In this document: positions 27,857-35,931 of the stretch, in pieces
How the letters are laid out: each line of letters starts with the position of its first letter
How positions within the stretch are numbered: the stretch's first letter is position 1
Source: an uncultured Dokdonia sp.
Lineage (GTDB): Bacteria; Bacteroidota; Bacteroidia; Flavobacteriales; Flavobacteriaceae
Length of the DNA stretch: 64,000 nucleotides
Direction: 5' to 3'
Assembly (NCBI GenBank): GCA_947503305.1
Contig: CANNDF010000003.1
Coordinates: 558,001 to 622,000, forward strand
Translations under genes and position numbers: made by a program
Notes under the pieces: generated by a model
The model's input: only the letters and a program-made list of their open reading frames with translations
The model's database searches: none
What the model was told of the DNA's origin: nothing

Positions 27857-28165
27857 AGATATACGAATGTAGTCTCATGAAAAACAATACAACATCTAGT
27901 CCTTTAAAAGCACACGTTAACCAATAGAATGTTTATTTATTTAATAAATTGAAAATCAATATATTAATCGCACAAAAATTACATTTTACAACCATTTAAA
28001 TAATATTTATTTTTATAAAAACTGCATTGTATTCCTATGTTTTATATAGCTTTATGGAGTATAATATTCATTCCCATCTGACAACTAATTAGGTTTTGAA
28101 ATCATTATACCAATTTTGGAATAGTGTTTGAGATACTACCAAAATTATTCATCAATTTTTAGTTA
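27857..28165. other. Intergenic region between the ilv operon and the hydrolase gene
   Basis: About 310 bases, very AT-rich, between divergent units. On the minus strand TACATTCG about 20 bases before ilvD resembles a -7 box with one mismatch. A short minus-strand ORF (27933-27995, 20 residues, eight of them Val, Ile or Leu) is present, but no terminator follows it. Confidence 0.4.
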
Positions 28166-29146
28166 ATGAACGTAATCATTACATCCGTTTTACTGTTATT
28201 TTTTGTGTCTTTGGGTTATGGTGCTACATATAATACAATAAGTAATAACACAATAGATACTACTGAAACCGTACGTATTTCATCTACAAGTCAAGTCATT
28301 CGTATAAAAGGTAATGACCTTCAAAATCCAATACTACTTTATCTAAATGGTGGTCCTGGTGATTCTGTATTAGGGCAAATGGATGCCATGTTTGGTGAAC
28401 TTCAAAAAGAGTTTACAGTAGTACTCTGGGATCAAAGAAATGTTGGAAAAACCTCTCAACAACGCAATGTAAAAGTACCCCTAACTCAAGAACTATTAAA
28501 AAATGATACTTATATACTTGTACAATACCTTCTTAAAAGGTTTGATAAAAAGAAAATTGTACTTGTAGCACATTCTTATGGAACAACACTAGGTTTTGAT
28601 ATGGCTCGTAAGCATCCAGAACTCCTTCATGCTTATGTTGCTACTAACCCATTAATACATCAAGTTGAAAGTGAGCGTATAAGCTTAAGCATGCTTAGCG
28701 AGCATGCACAAAACAACAACAATACAAAAGCACTTAATGAGCTGTCTAAGGTTACCATCCCTTTTAAAACAGGGGAAGAGTTATACTATGCTCGAAAGTG
28801 GCTTTTTGACTTTGAAGGTAAGCGTTTTGCAAAGAAAAAATCTTTTAAAAAAAGGGTATTGTCATGGGCATCAACTTGGTTAGAACTCTTTAATGAAGCT
28901 AGTCTAGAAAACCAATTTGAAGTCACAAAAAAAATGGATTGCCCAGTATTTTTTATCATAGGACAAAAGGATTATCAGACAAATTCAAAGCTCACTAATG
29001 ATTATTACAAACAACTACAAGCCCTACACAAAGACATCCATTCTATAGAAAATGCCGGACATCTTATTCCTTATGAGAATGGAAAAGAATTTCAGAAAGT
29101 AATTACAGAAAATATGGAAACTATACTTCAAAATACTGAAAAATAA
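28166..29146 (+). CDS. Secreted alpha/beta hydrolase, proline-iminopeptidase-like
   Basis: A 326-residue alpha/beta hydrolase with a signal peptide (about residues 1-20). YLNGGPGD at 59-66 gives the oxyanion hole. The triad is S137 in VAHSYGT, D269 in IIGQKDYQT and H299 in NAGHLIP. The HGGPG-type box and the WDQRNVGKT segment resemble prolyl aminopeptidases (S33), but a peptide substrate is not proven. It is convergent with the response regulator, with a palindrome between the two. Confidence 0.85.
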   Translation: MNVIITSVLLLFFVSLGYGATYNTISNNTIDTTETVRISSTSQVIRIKGNDLQNPILLYLNGGPGDSVLGQMDAMFGELQKEFTVVLWDQRNVGKTSQQRNVKVPLTQELLKNDTYILVQYLLKRFDKKKIVLVAHSYGTTLGFDMARKHPELLHAYVATNPLIHQVESERISLSMLSEHAQNNNNTKALNELSKVTIPFKTGEELYYARKWLFDFEGKRFAKKKSFKKRVLSWASTWLELFNEASLENQFEVTKKMDCPVFFIIGQKDYQTNSKLTNDYYKQLQALHKDIHSIENAGHLIPYENGKEFQKVITENMETILQNTEK

Positions 29147-29153
29147 GGGTATA

Positions 29154-29173
29154 TATGCTTTCGCGAAAGCATA
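29154..29173. repeat. Dispersed palindrome between convergent genes
   Basis: Exact core at 29157-29170, extended to a 20-bp perfect palindrome. It lies 8 bases after the hydrolase stop. As RNA it would form a hairpin, but no T-run follows on either strand. Confidence 0.8.
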
Positions 29174-29193
29174 CAATAACTACTACTATCTTA

Positions 29194-29847
29194 TTATTGA
29201 AGTAATCGATGTTCCATAGCATAAAGCACAGCGCCTATACGCGTATTGACTCCGAGTTTTCTGAATAAATCGGCTCTCCTATTGTCGATAGTTTTAGGAC
29301 TCAGACTCATTTCATGTGCAATCTCTTTATAAGTCAGATCTGTTCCACATATAAAGTTTAAAAATTCTTGATCTTTTTCTTTAAAAAGTATGGCTGTATC
29401 TGAAGTATCTATTGCACGAAAACGCGCTTTTTCTCTCATGTCAAGATCAACAACATCACTGTAGACAAAACGCCCTTGACTTGCATAATTAATTGCTTGA
29501 TTTAATAATGAAGGTTCTACGTCTTTAAGTAAATATCCTTTACAACCATAGCGTATCATTCGTGTGATGGTATCTTCATCATCTTCCATGGTGATCGCTA
29601 GAACATGAATATCCGGGTGATTTTCTTTGATCCATAACATGGTGGCTTTACCGTCCATGATGGGCATTCTTACATCGAGTAATACGACGTTGGGTTTTTC
29701 ATTGCCAGCATTGATATAATCTACAAATTCTTTTCCATTACTAGCAACAAAGGTTACATAGGTATCTTCAAAACTAGAAATAAGCGTTTTTAACGCTTTG
29801 GCAAAAAGAACATGATCATCAACTATGACTACTTTTTGTTGACTCAT
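29194..29847 (-). CDS. NarL/LuxR-type response regulator
   Basis: A 217-residue regulator with receiver domain 1-125 (phospho-acceptor D58 in VVLLDVRMPIMDG, K in GYLLKDV) and a C-terminal LuxR HTH (DLTYKEIAHEMSLSPKTIDNRRADLFRKLG). It overlaps the histidine-kinase gene by 29 bases, so the two are a cognate pair. The operon's own upstream region has palindromes whose half-site matches the NarL heptamer, so it may regulate itself. Confidence 0.93.
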   Translation of the reverse strand: MSQQKVVIVDDHVLFAKALKTLISSFEDTYVTFVASNGKEFVDYINAGNEKPNVVLLDVRMPIMDGKATMLWIKENHPDIHVLAITMEDDEDTITRMIRYGCKGYLLKDVEPSLLNQAINYASQGRFVYSDVVDLDMREKARFRAIDTSDTAILFKEKDQEFLNFICGTDLTYKEIAHEMSLSPKTIDNRRADLFRKLGVNTRIGAVLYAMEHRLLQ

Positions 29848-30631
29848 TAGGGATGGTATACGTTACAGTAATTTGAGTACCCTTTTGGGGAATACTCTTC
29901 ATAGCAAACTGTGCGTCAATCAATGTAGCTCTGGTCTTCATATTGATAAGTCCTGAACCGCCTTTTACGGTTTCTTCAAAACCTATTCCATCATCTTCTA
30001 TTATAATGGTTAATGTCTCTTTTTGATACGAAACATTTATAGTAAGATGATTCGCTTGCGCGTGTTTAATCACATTACTACAACTCTCTTGCACTATCCT
30101 AAAAATAATAATTTTTTCCTTTTTTCCTACAAAAAATGGATTTCCACTTACAAATAGTTGTGATTTGGTTTGTGAGAAACGATTGATTCTATCTATTTCT
30201 AATTGAATTACTTCGGGTAATGTCCAGGTAGCAAGTACTTCTCCGTTTACAGCTTTAGAAAGCCCTCTCACCTCTGTAAGGCTCTGTTTTACAGTTTCTA
30301 ATGCCTCTTTAAAGACAGACCGCTTTTCTTTTTCTAATGTATTGACACCCATATTCAATTGCATTTTTGCAACAGAAAGTAACTGTCCTACATTGTCATG
30401 TAATTCCATGCCCACATTTTTAAGCGTTTCTTCTTGAATTTCGTTTTGAGACTCAATAAGTACTTGTTGAAATCGCTGTTTGTCTACAGCTTGTTGTATT
30501 AAAAGTTTGTTTTTACGCTTTTGAAAAGTGAAGAAAAAAACAATAAATAAGATCACCAATACAATTACTACTACTATAAAGTAGATGACAAGGAGGATTT
30601 CGTGTTTGGTGACTTGTTGAACCAGTAGCAT
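29819..30631 (-). CDS. Sensor histidine kinase (HisKA_3 type)
   Basis: A 270-residue kinase. One membrane helix (about 12-35) is followed by the HisKA_3 dimerisation box with phospho-acceptor H78 in MELHDNVGQLLSVAKMQLN. The ATPase domain has EDDGIGFEE and GGSGLINMKTRA. It has no extracellular sensor domain of its own. The gene begins 58 bases inside the preceding membrane-protein gene, in another frame, so sensing may be by that partner. Confidence 0.92.
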   Translation of the reverse strand: MLLVQQVTKHEILLVIYFIVVVIVLVILFIVFFFTFQKRKNKLLIQQAVDKQRFQQVLIESQNEIQEETLKNVGMELHDNVGQLLSVAKMQLNMGVNTLEKEKRSVFKEALETVKQSLTEVRGLSKAVNGEVLATWTLPEVIQLEIDRINRFSQTKSQLFVSGNPFFVGKKEKIIIFRIVQESCSNVIKHAQANHLTINVSYQKETLTIIIEDDGIGFEETVKGGSGLINMKTRATLIDAQFAMKSIPQKGTQITVTYTIPNESTKSSHS

Positions 30632-31323
30632 CGTAAGAAAGCAAATATAAACATTCCATATAAGAAGTAATTTCCAAAAGAAAGAATGCTCTTATAATAT
30701 TTAATAAATACAACCTCTTCTTTTGTGTAAAAAACACTGCTTAAAAAAATTGGAGTCATACTCAAATAATATAATAGAAGTGTAAAGGAAATATAAAATG
30801 GTAGCGAGCTATTTACTTTCAAAATATCATTACTATTAAGAAGTTCGTAGTAGTAAAATGATATTGCGCAAATAATAATTAATAAGCCAGTAAAATCAGT
30901 ATATTGAGAAAAAGCTTTAAAAAATATATCTGTTACAGATATATTTATAATTGTAGTAATCAAGAATATATATACTGAATAAGTAAGGATTTTTTTGAAA
31001 ATTTTATTTTTTAATTGCTTTTTAAAATAAATAACTATTATAGAATATATTACGATACTATATATATTAAATATCCAATAGTTTTTAAGTAGTTTTTGAT
31101 TATTAATAAAAAAATCCGATTTATCTATCCCAATATGATCTATATATCTTGGATAATGACCTATAAATTCACAAAACACTCCTATCCACAAAAATCTTAA
31201 TAAATAGTCAGAAGCTTCGAAATTAATAGTTTTTCTATATTTTATAAAAGTAATTGTGGCCACTAACGCAGCCACAAGTTCCAGTTTGAAAATATTAGAA
31301 AGTAATGATAAGTATTCTATCAT
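30574..31323 (-). CDS. Multi-pass membrane protein, possible sensor partner of the kinase
   Basis: A 249-residue protein with about seven hydrophobic helices, rich in Ile, Phe, Tyr and Ser. No known domain was recognised. The last helices run into the region where the kinase gene starts. It is encoded between the small protein (5-base gap) and the kinase, so it is likely to be translated with both and may be the membrane input module of the pathway. The ending, NKSPNTKSSLSSTL, is polar. Very AT-rich compared with the neighbours. Confidence 0.65.
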   Translation of the reverse strand: MIEYLSLLSNIFKLELVAALVATITFIKYRKTINFEASDYLLRFLWIGVFCEFIGHYPRYIDHIGIDKSDFFINNQKLLKNYWIFNIYSIVIYSIIVIYFKKQLKNKIFKKILTYSVYIFLITTIINISVTDIFFKAFSQYTDFTGLLIIICAISFYYYELLNSNDILKVNSSLPFYISFTLLLYYLSMTPIFLSSVFYTKEEVVFIKYYKSILSFGNYFLYGMFIFAFLRCYWFNKSPNTKSSLSSTL

Positions 31324-31328
31324 TATTT

Positions 31329-31694
31329 TTATGGATTGTATGTTTTAGGAGGATCTCCTCCTTCATTTCTATTATAAGGTTGTATAGAATATACATTTTC
31401 TGCATCGATAGAGCCATCTACTGTTGGTGACATAAAAATAGTACTTTTTGGATCTTTACCCTCAGAATAGGCTCCTAAATATACGCGTATTCCCGTGGCA
31501 GTAATTCCTTGATCAGCCGCTTCGCTTTTAATATATGCGATATAGCTTTCAAGATCTTCAATACTCATAGTATATTCACAAGTATCTGTATACCCCAGGT
31601 CTTTTTTTAAATCTACTCCTCGAGTTACTGCCCATTGATTAAACAAAGTTTGAGCTTCTTGAGGTGTAATACAATTGTCAGGTGCTTTTCCCAT
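31329..31694 (-). CDS. Small hypothetical protein at the head of the two-component operon
   Basis: The start at MGKAPDNCITPQEAQ gives 121 residues; an upstream ATG at 31727 would add 11 and is less likely, because an A-rich leader precedes the chosen start. A helical N-terminus (TPQEAQTLFNQWAVTRG) leads into a segment ending YIKSEAADQGITATGIRVYLGAYSEG. Family not recognised, though the ITATGIRVYLGAY segment looks conserved in kind. It has no signal peptide. As the first gene of the operon with the kinase and regulator it may be a soluble component of the signal path. Confidence 0.65.
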   Translation of the reverse strand: MGKAPDNCITPQEAQTLFNQWAVTRGVDLKKDLGYTDTCEYTMSIEDLESYIAYIKSEAADQGITATGIRVYLGAYSEGKDPKSTIFMSPTVDGSIDAENVYSIQPYNRNEGGDPPKTYNP

Positions 31695-31802
31695 AATAAA
31701 TATTTTTTTAGAATTAGTATACTTCAAAGTACATAAAAGCCATCAACTTTCAAACAAATCTGTAAATAAATAACAAGTAAAAATTAAAAATTGTAAGAAA
31801 AA

Positions 31803-31859
31803 AGGGGTATTCCCCTAGAAAATGAAAAGTATATTGTAAAAACAGGGGTAAATACCCCT
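31803..31859. promoter_or_regulatory. Paired GGGGTA/TACCCC palindromes in a divergent promoter region
   Basis: Two dyads: AGGGG-TATT-CCCCT (31803-31816) and AGGGGTA-AA-TACCCCT (31844-31859), centres 42 bases apart, four helical turns. The half-site TACCCCT fits the NarL heptamer TACYYMT, with a 7-2-7 layout in the second dyad. No transcribed gene runs into them on either strand, so a terminator is unlikely. They lie 109-165 bases before the two-component operon and 68-124 before the divergent gene. Confidence 0.6.
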
Positions 31860-31926
31860 TTTTATTAACTCATTATCTTCATACATTAGCCATATAATCC
31901 TACATATATATCTAAAAAACTACTAC

Positions 31927-32229
31927 ATGGGAAGAGCCAGTAAATCAGAAAGACTAACTTCAATAAGACCTATAGTTATGCCTACTACCATAACCTTTAG
32001 TAAGCTTACATTAAAAAAAATGTATGCAAAAAGCAGAAGATTACGTATTGCACAATGGAATGATGCCTTAGATTATGCAGAATTTATCCACGCACTATGG
32101 AATACAATGCTCAATCATGATGAGCTTAAAAATGATGCTATCCAATTACAAGAAATGCTTGGTAAAGGAGATGCCATTCAGTTATTGAGTGACACCGTTT
32201 TGGAGCATAGAAGGTTAGTCAATCAGTAA
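31927..32229 (+). CDS. Orphan small protein divergent from the two-component operon
   Basis: A 100-residue basic-to-neutral protein, mostly predicted helical: TLKKMYAKSRRLRIAQWNDALDYAEFIHALWNTM, then ELKNDAIQLQEMLGKGDAIQLLSDTVLEHRR. Family not recognised. The N-terminus is basic and has no signal peptide. It reads away from the palindrome pair at 31803-31859 and converges on pxpC, overlapping its 3' end by 15 bases. It is a candidate target of the NarL-type regulator. Confidence 0.6.
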   Translation: MGRASKSERLTSIRPIVMPTTITFSKLTLKKMYAKSRRLRIAQWNDALDYAEFIHALWNTMLNHDELKNDAIQLQEMLGKGDAIQLLSDTVLEHRRLVNQ

Positions 32230-33084
32230 CAGGGATAATTGATCTCCTTGTTTTTTCTGTGCTAATACATCCATAGAAGTTTCCGATAGTTGTAAAATAC
32301 GAGGATATCCTCCTGTGGTTTGACAATCCCTCATTAATAAAATAATATTTCCAGAAGGAGTTAATTGTACGATACCTGGTACTACTGGCCCAGTTACTAT
32401 AGAAGGAATTTGATCAAATAATTTTTGTTCTAACTGTATAGCCATACGATTCCATAACTTAGATACTGAAAAAACAGTCTCTTTTAAAAAATTAATATGT
32501 CTTTCACCTAATACGTTGAATTCGGGGCCCATATGGGCCTCAATTTTTTGTATGTGTTCTTTGTTAGATTGCTGTACCGTTTTTAGGTTTTTTATGCCTA
32601 CGCCTTTAAATGTTCCATAATTAGAAGCTCCTATCTGTATCCTATCCCCTTTTTTTAATGTTGATGTCTCTGTAACTGGGCTATACATACTCTGACTTCC
32701 TAATACTGGAATCGTAAGCAGCCCTCCTGAAATAGCAAGATACCCCCTACATCCGCTTATAAAATGTAAGCACTTTAACATGTCTCCTTTTTTTGCGATA
32801 TATACTTTACCTGTTGTTACAGCAATGCCATTTATATATGCTTTTATATCCCCTCCAGTAATTACAAAATGTCTTTCACACTCAAATTGTATTGTAGGTC
32901 CCATTATAGTAAATTCTATTACTGCAGTATGCTCTGGATTATTTACCAAAGCATTTGCTATACGCCATGCCTTTCTATCCATTACACCACTTTCCGGAAT
33001 TCCTAAGTGTGCATATCCATAACGTCCTGCATCTTGAATACTGCTGTACAATCCTGGATGTATAATTGTAATGCTATCTATCAT
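32215..33084 (-). CDS. pxpC: 5-oxoprolinase subunit PxpC
   Basis: A 289-residue member of the biotin-dependent carboxyltransferase-like (KipA/PxpC) family: opening IIHPGLYSSIQDAGRYGYAHLGIPESG, then LSGGLLT-type and the ending RDCQTTGGYPRILQL. PxpA, B and C together are the ATP-dependent bacterial 5-oxoprolinase, hydrolysing pyroglutamate to glutamate. It overlaps pxpB by 11 bases. Confidence 0.9.
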   Translation of the reverse strand: MIDSITIIHPGLYSSIQDAGRYGYAHLGIPESGVMDRKAWRIANALVNNPEHTAVIEFTIMGPTIQFECERHFVITGGDIKAYINGIAVTTGKVYIAKKGDMLKCLHFISGCRGYLAISGGLLTIPVLGSQSMYSPVTETSTLKKGDRIQIGASNYGTFKGVGIKNLKTVQQSNKEHIQKIEAHMGPEFNVLGERHINFLKETVFSVSKLWNRMAIQLEQKLFDQIPSIVTGPVVPGIVQLTPSGNIILLMRDCQTTGGYPRILQLSETSMDVLAQKKQGDQLSLLLID

Positions 33085-33799
33085 ATTGATAAGATTCTAT
33101 GTGCATACTCCCTGTTGCAAAAGCCGCTTTCATTGCGATATGTGTTTGCTTATCTATTGCATAAAACTGAATAACATCTCCCGCTTTGAAAGGTGTAGGA
33201 GGTTTTGATGTCGGGTTAAAAAAGGAAATAGGACTATTGCCTATAACATGCCATCCTCCAGGGCTTTTTTGAGGGTATATTCCTGTCTGATTTCCTCCTA
33301 TAGCGACACTGCCCTTTGGTACGCTTTGTCGAGGGGTTGACTTACGCTCAATAGATAGTCTTTGATCTAACCCTTCTAAATATGGAAAACCTGGTAAAAA
33401 ACCCATGAAATATATAGTATATATAGGTTCTGTGTGTCGAGATATGATTTCAGAAATTGTACATTTTTTTGTATTTGAAACTTCTATGATATCATTCCCA
33501 AATTCAGGGTCATAACATACAGGAATACGGAATAGTGTGGATGTTTTTATAGGTACTGTCGTTATGCTGTTTACTATTTCGCGAAAGCGGACTTCTACAT
33601 CAACCACATCCAAAGTATGTCTCACATCTTTGATCAAAAGTTCTGTATACGTATGCACAATTTCTACATCATATAATGCAGACAATTTTTTCTTTACAGC
33701 TAGCAGATAATATAGTAGTTCTTGTGAAGGCGTATACTTCCATTGAAGAAGCCAGTTAGACTCCCCCATTTTATGTATACGAAGTGTATCCTCAATCAT
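33074..33799 (-). CDS. pxpB: 5-oxoprolinase subunit PxpB
   Basis: A 241-residue KipI/PxpB-type protein with PVCYDPEFGNDI, YTIYFMGFLPGFPYLEGLDQRL and KSPGGWHVIG. The family member KipI also inhibits kinase KinA in Bacillus, but next to PxpA and PxpC the oxoprolinase role is the more likely one. A degenerate copy of the dispersed palindrome codes for RFRE. It begins with one base shared with the pxpA stop. Confidence 0.9.
   Translation of the reverse strand: MIEDTLRIHKMGESNWLLQWKYTPSQELLYYLLAVKKKLSALYDVEIVHTYTELLIKDVRHTLDVVDVEVRFREIVNSITTVPIKTSTLFRIPVCYDPEFGNDIIEVSNTKKCTISEIISRHTEPIYTIYFMGFLPGFPYLEGLDQRLSIERKSTPRQSVPKGSVAIGGNQTGIYPQKSPGGWHVIGNSPISFFNPTSKPPTPFKAGDVIQFYAIDKQTHIAMKAAFATGSMHIESYQYDR
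33575..33588. repeat. Degenerate dispersed palindrome inside pxpB
   Basis: The left arm has two mismatches and the right arm is intact. Encodes VRFRE, the third frame in which the repeat is used. Confidence 0.5.
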
Positions 33800-34530
33800 C
33801 AGGTAACTTTAATTTGATGTTTTTTAAACTCGGTATGCAATGTATCTAGAATCTCAAAAGCTGTACTTGTATCTCCGTGAACACATAGCGTATCTATCGT
33901 AAAAGGAATTTTCTTTCCAGTTACTGTATGTACCATTTGTTCTTTAACCATTGGTAATACATGTTGTATGACTTTATCCGGATCTTTAATCAATGCCTTG
34001 GGTTCTGATCTCTGAACTAGCGTATAGTCATCTTTATAATTACGATCTGCAAAGCCTTCTGTACACGTTCTAATCTTAGATTGAGCAATATTTTCTATTA
34101 CAGATTTATAGGGTACATATAACAGTAATGTGTCATCTATATCACAAATCACATCGATAATAAGCTTAGCTATTTCTTCATTGACTGCTGCTTGATTGTA
34201 CAAGGCACCATGAGGCTTTATGTGATGTATTTTTTGATGTTGCCTTTCGGCGAAAGTTTTTACTTTCCATATCTGATCTGATACACTTTGTGTTAATTCC
34301 TTCTTTGATATATTAAGAGTTTTACGGCCAAAATTGCTACGATCAGGGTAGCTGGGATGTGCTCCTATTTTGACTTTATGTATGGATGCCAAACGAATCA
34401 CTTCTTGTAGTGTTGTATCATCTCCTGCATGTCCACCACATGCGATATTACATGAACTCAAAAATGGAAGTAACGCGGCTTCATTTCCAATACCTTCTCC
34501 AACGTCGCTATTTATATCAATAGTGTACAT
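33799..34530 (-). CDS. pxpA: 5-oxoprolinase subunit PxpA (LamB/YcsF family)
   Basis: A 243-residue protein with the family opening DINSDVGEGIG and ACGGHAGDDTTLQE, then IGAHPSYPDRSNFGR, HIKPHGALYNQAA and CVHGDTSTAFEIL near the end. Conserved Asp and His residues suggest a metal site. First of the three oxoprolinase genes, 2 bases after the Nramp-fold transporter. Confidence 0.92.
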   Translation of the reverse strand: MYTIDINSDVGEGIGNEAALLPFLSSCNIACGGHAGDDTTLQEVIRLASIHKVKIGAHPSYPDRSNFGRKTLNISKKELTQSVSDQIWKVKTFAERQHQKIHHIKPHGALYNQAAVNEEIAKLIIDVICDIDDTLLLYVPYKSVIENIAQSKIRTCTEGFADRNYKDDYTLVQRSEPKALIKDPDKVIQHVLPMVKEQMVHTVTGKKIPFTIDTLCVHGDTSTAFEILDTLHTEFKKHQIKVT

Positions 34531-34532
34531 TT

Positions 34533-35756
34533 TTATAATACATCAAATACCTTTAATATACTACGCAATCCCAAACCAAAAACAATAAGCCAGATCAAAA
34601 TACCTAGTATATTTTGCCACTTCTTGTTTACATATGTTCCTAAAAGTTCTTTTTTATTGGCCATCCAGATTAAATACCCAGCAATGATAGGCAATAAAAT
34701 ACCATTAGCTACTTGTGCAAATTTGATAATCTCTACGGGTTTATATCCTGATGATGAAAAAAGGATTCCTAAAACCAGAATAAAAGCCCATACTATTCTA
34801 AATTTACGGGCCTTAATGTCTTTTTTCCAACCTAAACATCCCTGTACTACATATGCTGCTGCCAATGGTGCTGTTATAGCCGAAGTCAATCCAGCAGCTC
34901 CCATTCCTACTCCTACAAAATAGCGTGCATATTCTCCAAAAAGAGGTTCCAGACTTTTTGCAAGATCTCCAGCGTTTCTAATCTCACTCCCTTGAATAGC
35001 GGCTGCACATATAATGATAGCCATTGATACAAGCCCTCCTAAGATTACTGCAACAAATGTATCTCGTCTTGCTATAGCTAGGGATTCTTTTCCTTGCCAT
35101 TTTTCTGTAACTAAAGAGGCATGTAAAAACAAATTATAAGGGACGACAGTTGTTCCTACTAATGCTATAATTGTCAATGTACTATCCTTTGGAAATGATG
35201 GAACAAAACTTCCTTTTAATACTCCAATAATATCAGGTCGGGTAACTATCGCTGTAATGATAAACGCCATGCTCATAAACAAAACAAGCCCTACTAAAAC
35301 TCGTTCTAATACCTTATAATTTCCTATAAAAAGAATGATTGCTGCCAGTATGCCGATTCCTAAACTCCATCCATTAAGTGACAAGCTCCCCCATTGAAAT
35401 GCGCCTGAAAATCCTAGTGCTTCAACTCCTAGTACACCTCCGCTTATATTTCCTGCTTCGTATGCTGCATTTCCGATCACAATAGCACTTAACATCAATA
35501 AAATAACAATAATACGAGCTATGGGATGTCGCATCTGAGTCCGGATAACGGTAGCAAGTCCTTTATTAGTGACTAACCCTATACGAGCAGCCATTTCTTG
35601 TAATACAATGGTTGCAATAATAGATAAAACCATTGCCCATAGCAATGCATAGCCATAAGAAGCGCCAGCTATAGAACATACTGTTACTGTTCCCGGGCCT
35701 ATAAAAGCGGCAGCAATGAGAACACCAGGACCAGAAATATCAAACCATTTTTTCAT
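34533..35756 (-). CDS. Nramp-fold transporter lacking usual metal ligands (with pxpABC)
   Basis: The start at MKKWFDISGPGVLIAA gives 407 residues; an upstream ATG at 35807 adds a poorly matching leader. About eleven membrane helices of the Nramp/SLC11 fold (GYALLWAMVLS, YNLFLHASLV). In typical Nramps helix 1 has DPGN and helix 6 MPH; here they are GPGT and VPY, so the Asp, Asn, Met and His that hold Mn2+ or Fe2+ are replaced. It heads the pxp operon with a 2-base gap, as YcsG does in the Bacillus ycsFG-kipIA cluster, so the substrate may be a small organic acid such as 5-oxoproline. Confidence 0.8.
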   Translation of the reverse strand: MKKWFDISGPGVLIAAAFIGPGTVTVCSIAGASYGYALLWAMVLSIIATIVLQEMAARIGLVTNKGLATVIRTQMRHPIARIIVILLMLSAIVIGNAAYEAGNISGGVLGVEALGFSGAFQWGSLSLNGWSLGIGILAAIILFIGNYKVLERVLVGLVLFMSMAFIITAIVTRPDIIGVLKGSFVPSFPKDSTLTIIALVGTTVVPYNLFLHASLVTEKWQGKESLAIARRDTFVAVILGGLVSMAIIICAAAIQGSEIRNAGDLAKSLEPLFGEYARYFVGVGMGAAGLTSAITAPLAAAYVVQGCLGWKKDIKARKFRIVWAFILVLGILFSSSGYKPVEIIKFAQVANGILLPIIAGYLIWMANKKELLGTYVNKKWQNILGILIWLIVFGLGLRSILKVFDVL

Positions 35757-35862
35757 AGAAATTAATAGACTAAAGGATATAAATCCACAAAAGGAAAGGT
35801 ACTCCAAAATTTACAATTAATTGCTAACTCATAATCAATGACACTGTCTTATAAGAAACAGA

Positions 35863-35897
35863 AAACGGATTTACTGTCTATGACAGTAAATCCGTTT
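35863..35897 (-). terminator. Strong terminator after the five-gene accessory operon
   Basis: A 16-bp perfect stem (35863-35878 with 35882-35897) with a three-base loop. On the minus strand it follows the stop of the 1138-residue enzyme by 34 bases and is followed by TTTTC. Confidence 0.85.
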
Positions 35898-35931
35898 AAA
35901 CAATTCATAAATATTTACGCTATCACTCTTT

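Noticed and set aside
27933-27995. A 20-residue minus-strand ORF rich in Val, Ile and Leu upstream of ilvD, as a possible leader peptide
   Set aside because: AT-rich DNA gives many Ile and Leu codons by chance, and no terminator hairpin with a T-run lies between it and ilvD.
31803-31859. GGGGTA palindromes as terminators
   Set aside because: T-rich bases follow one of the dyads, but no gene runs into them on either strand; the same pair is found upstream of comM.
34241-34258. CCTTTCGGCGAAAG as a further copy of the dispersed palindrome
   Set aside because: The centre has an extra base and the flanks differ, so it could be chance; it was not counted.
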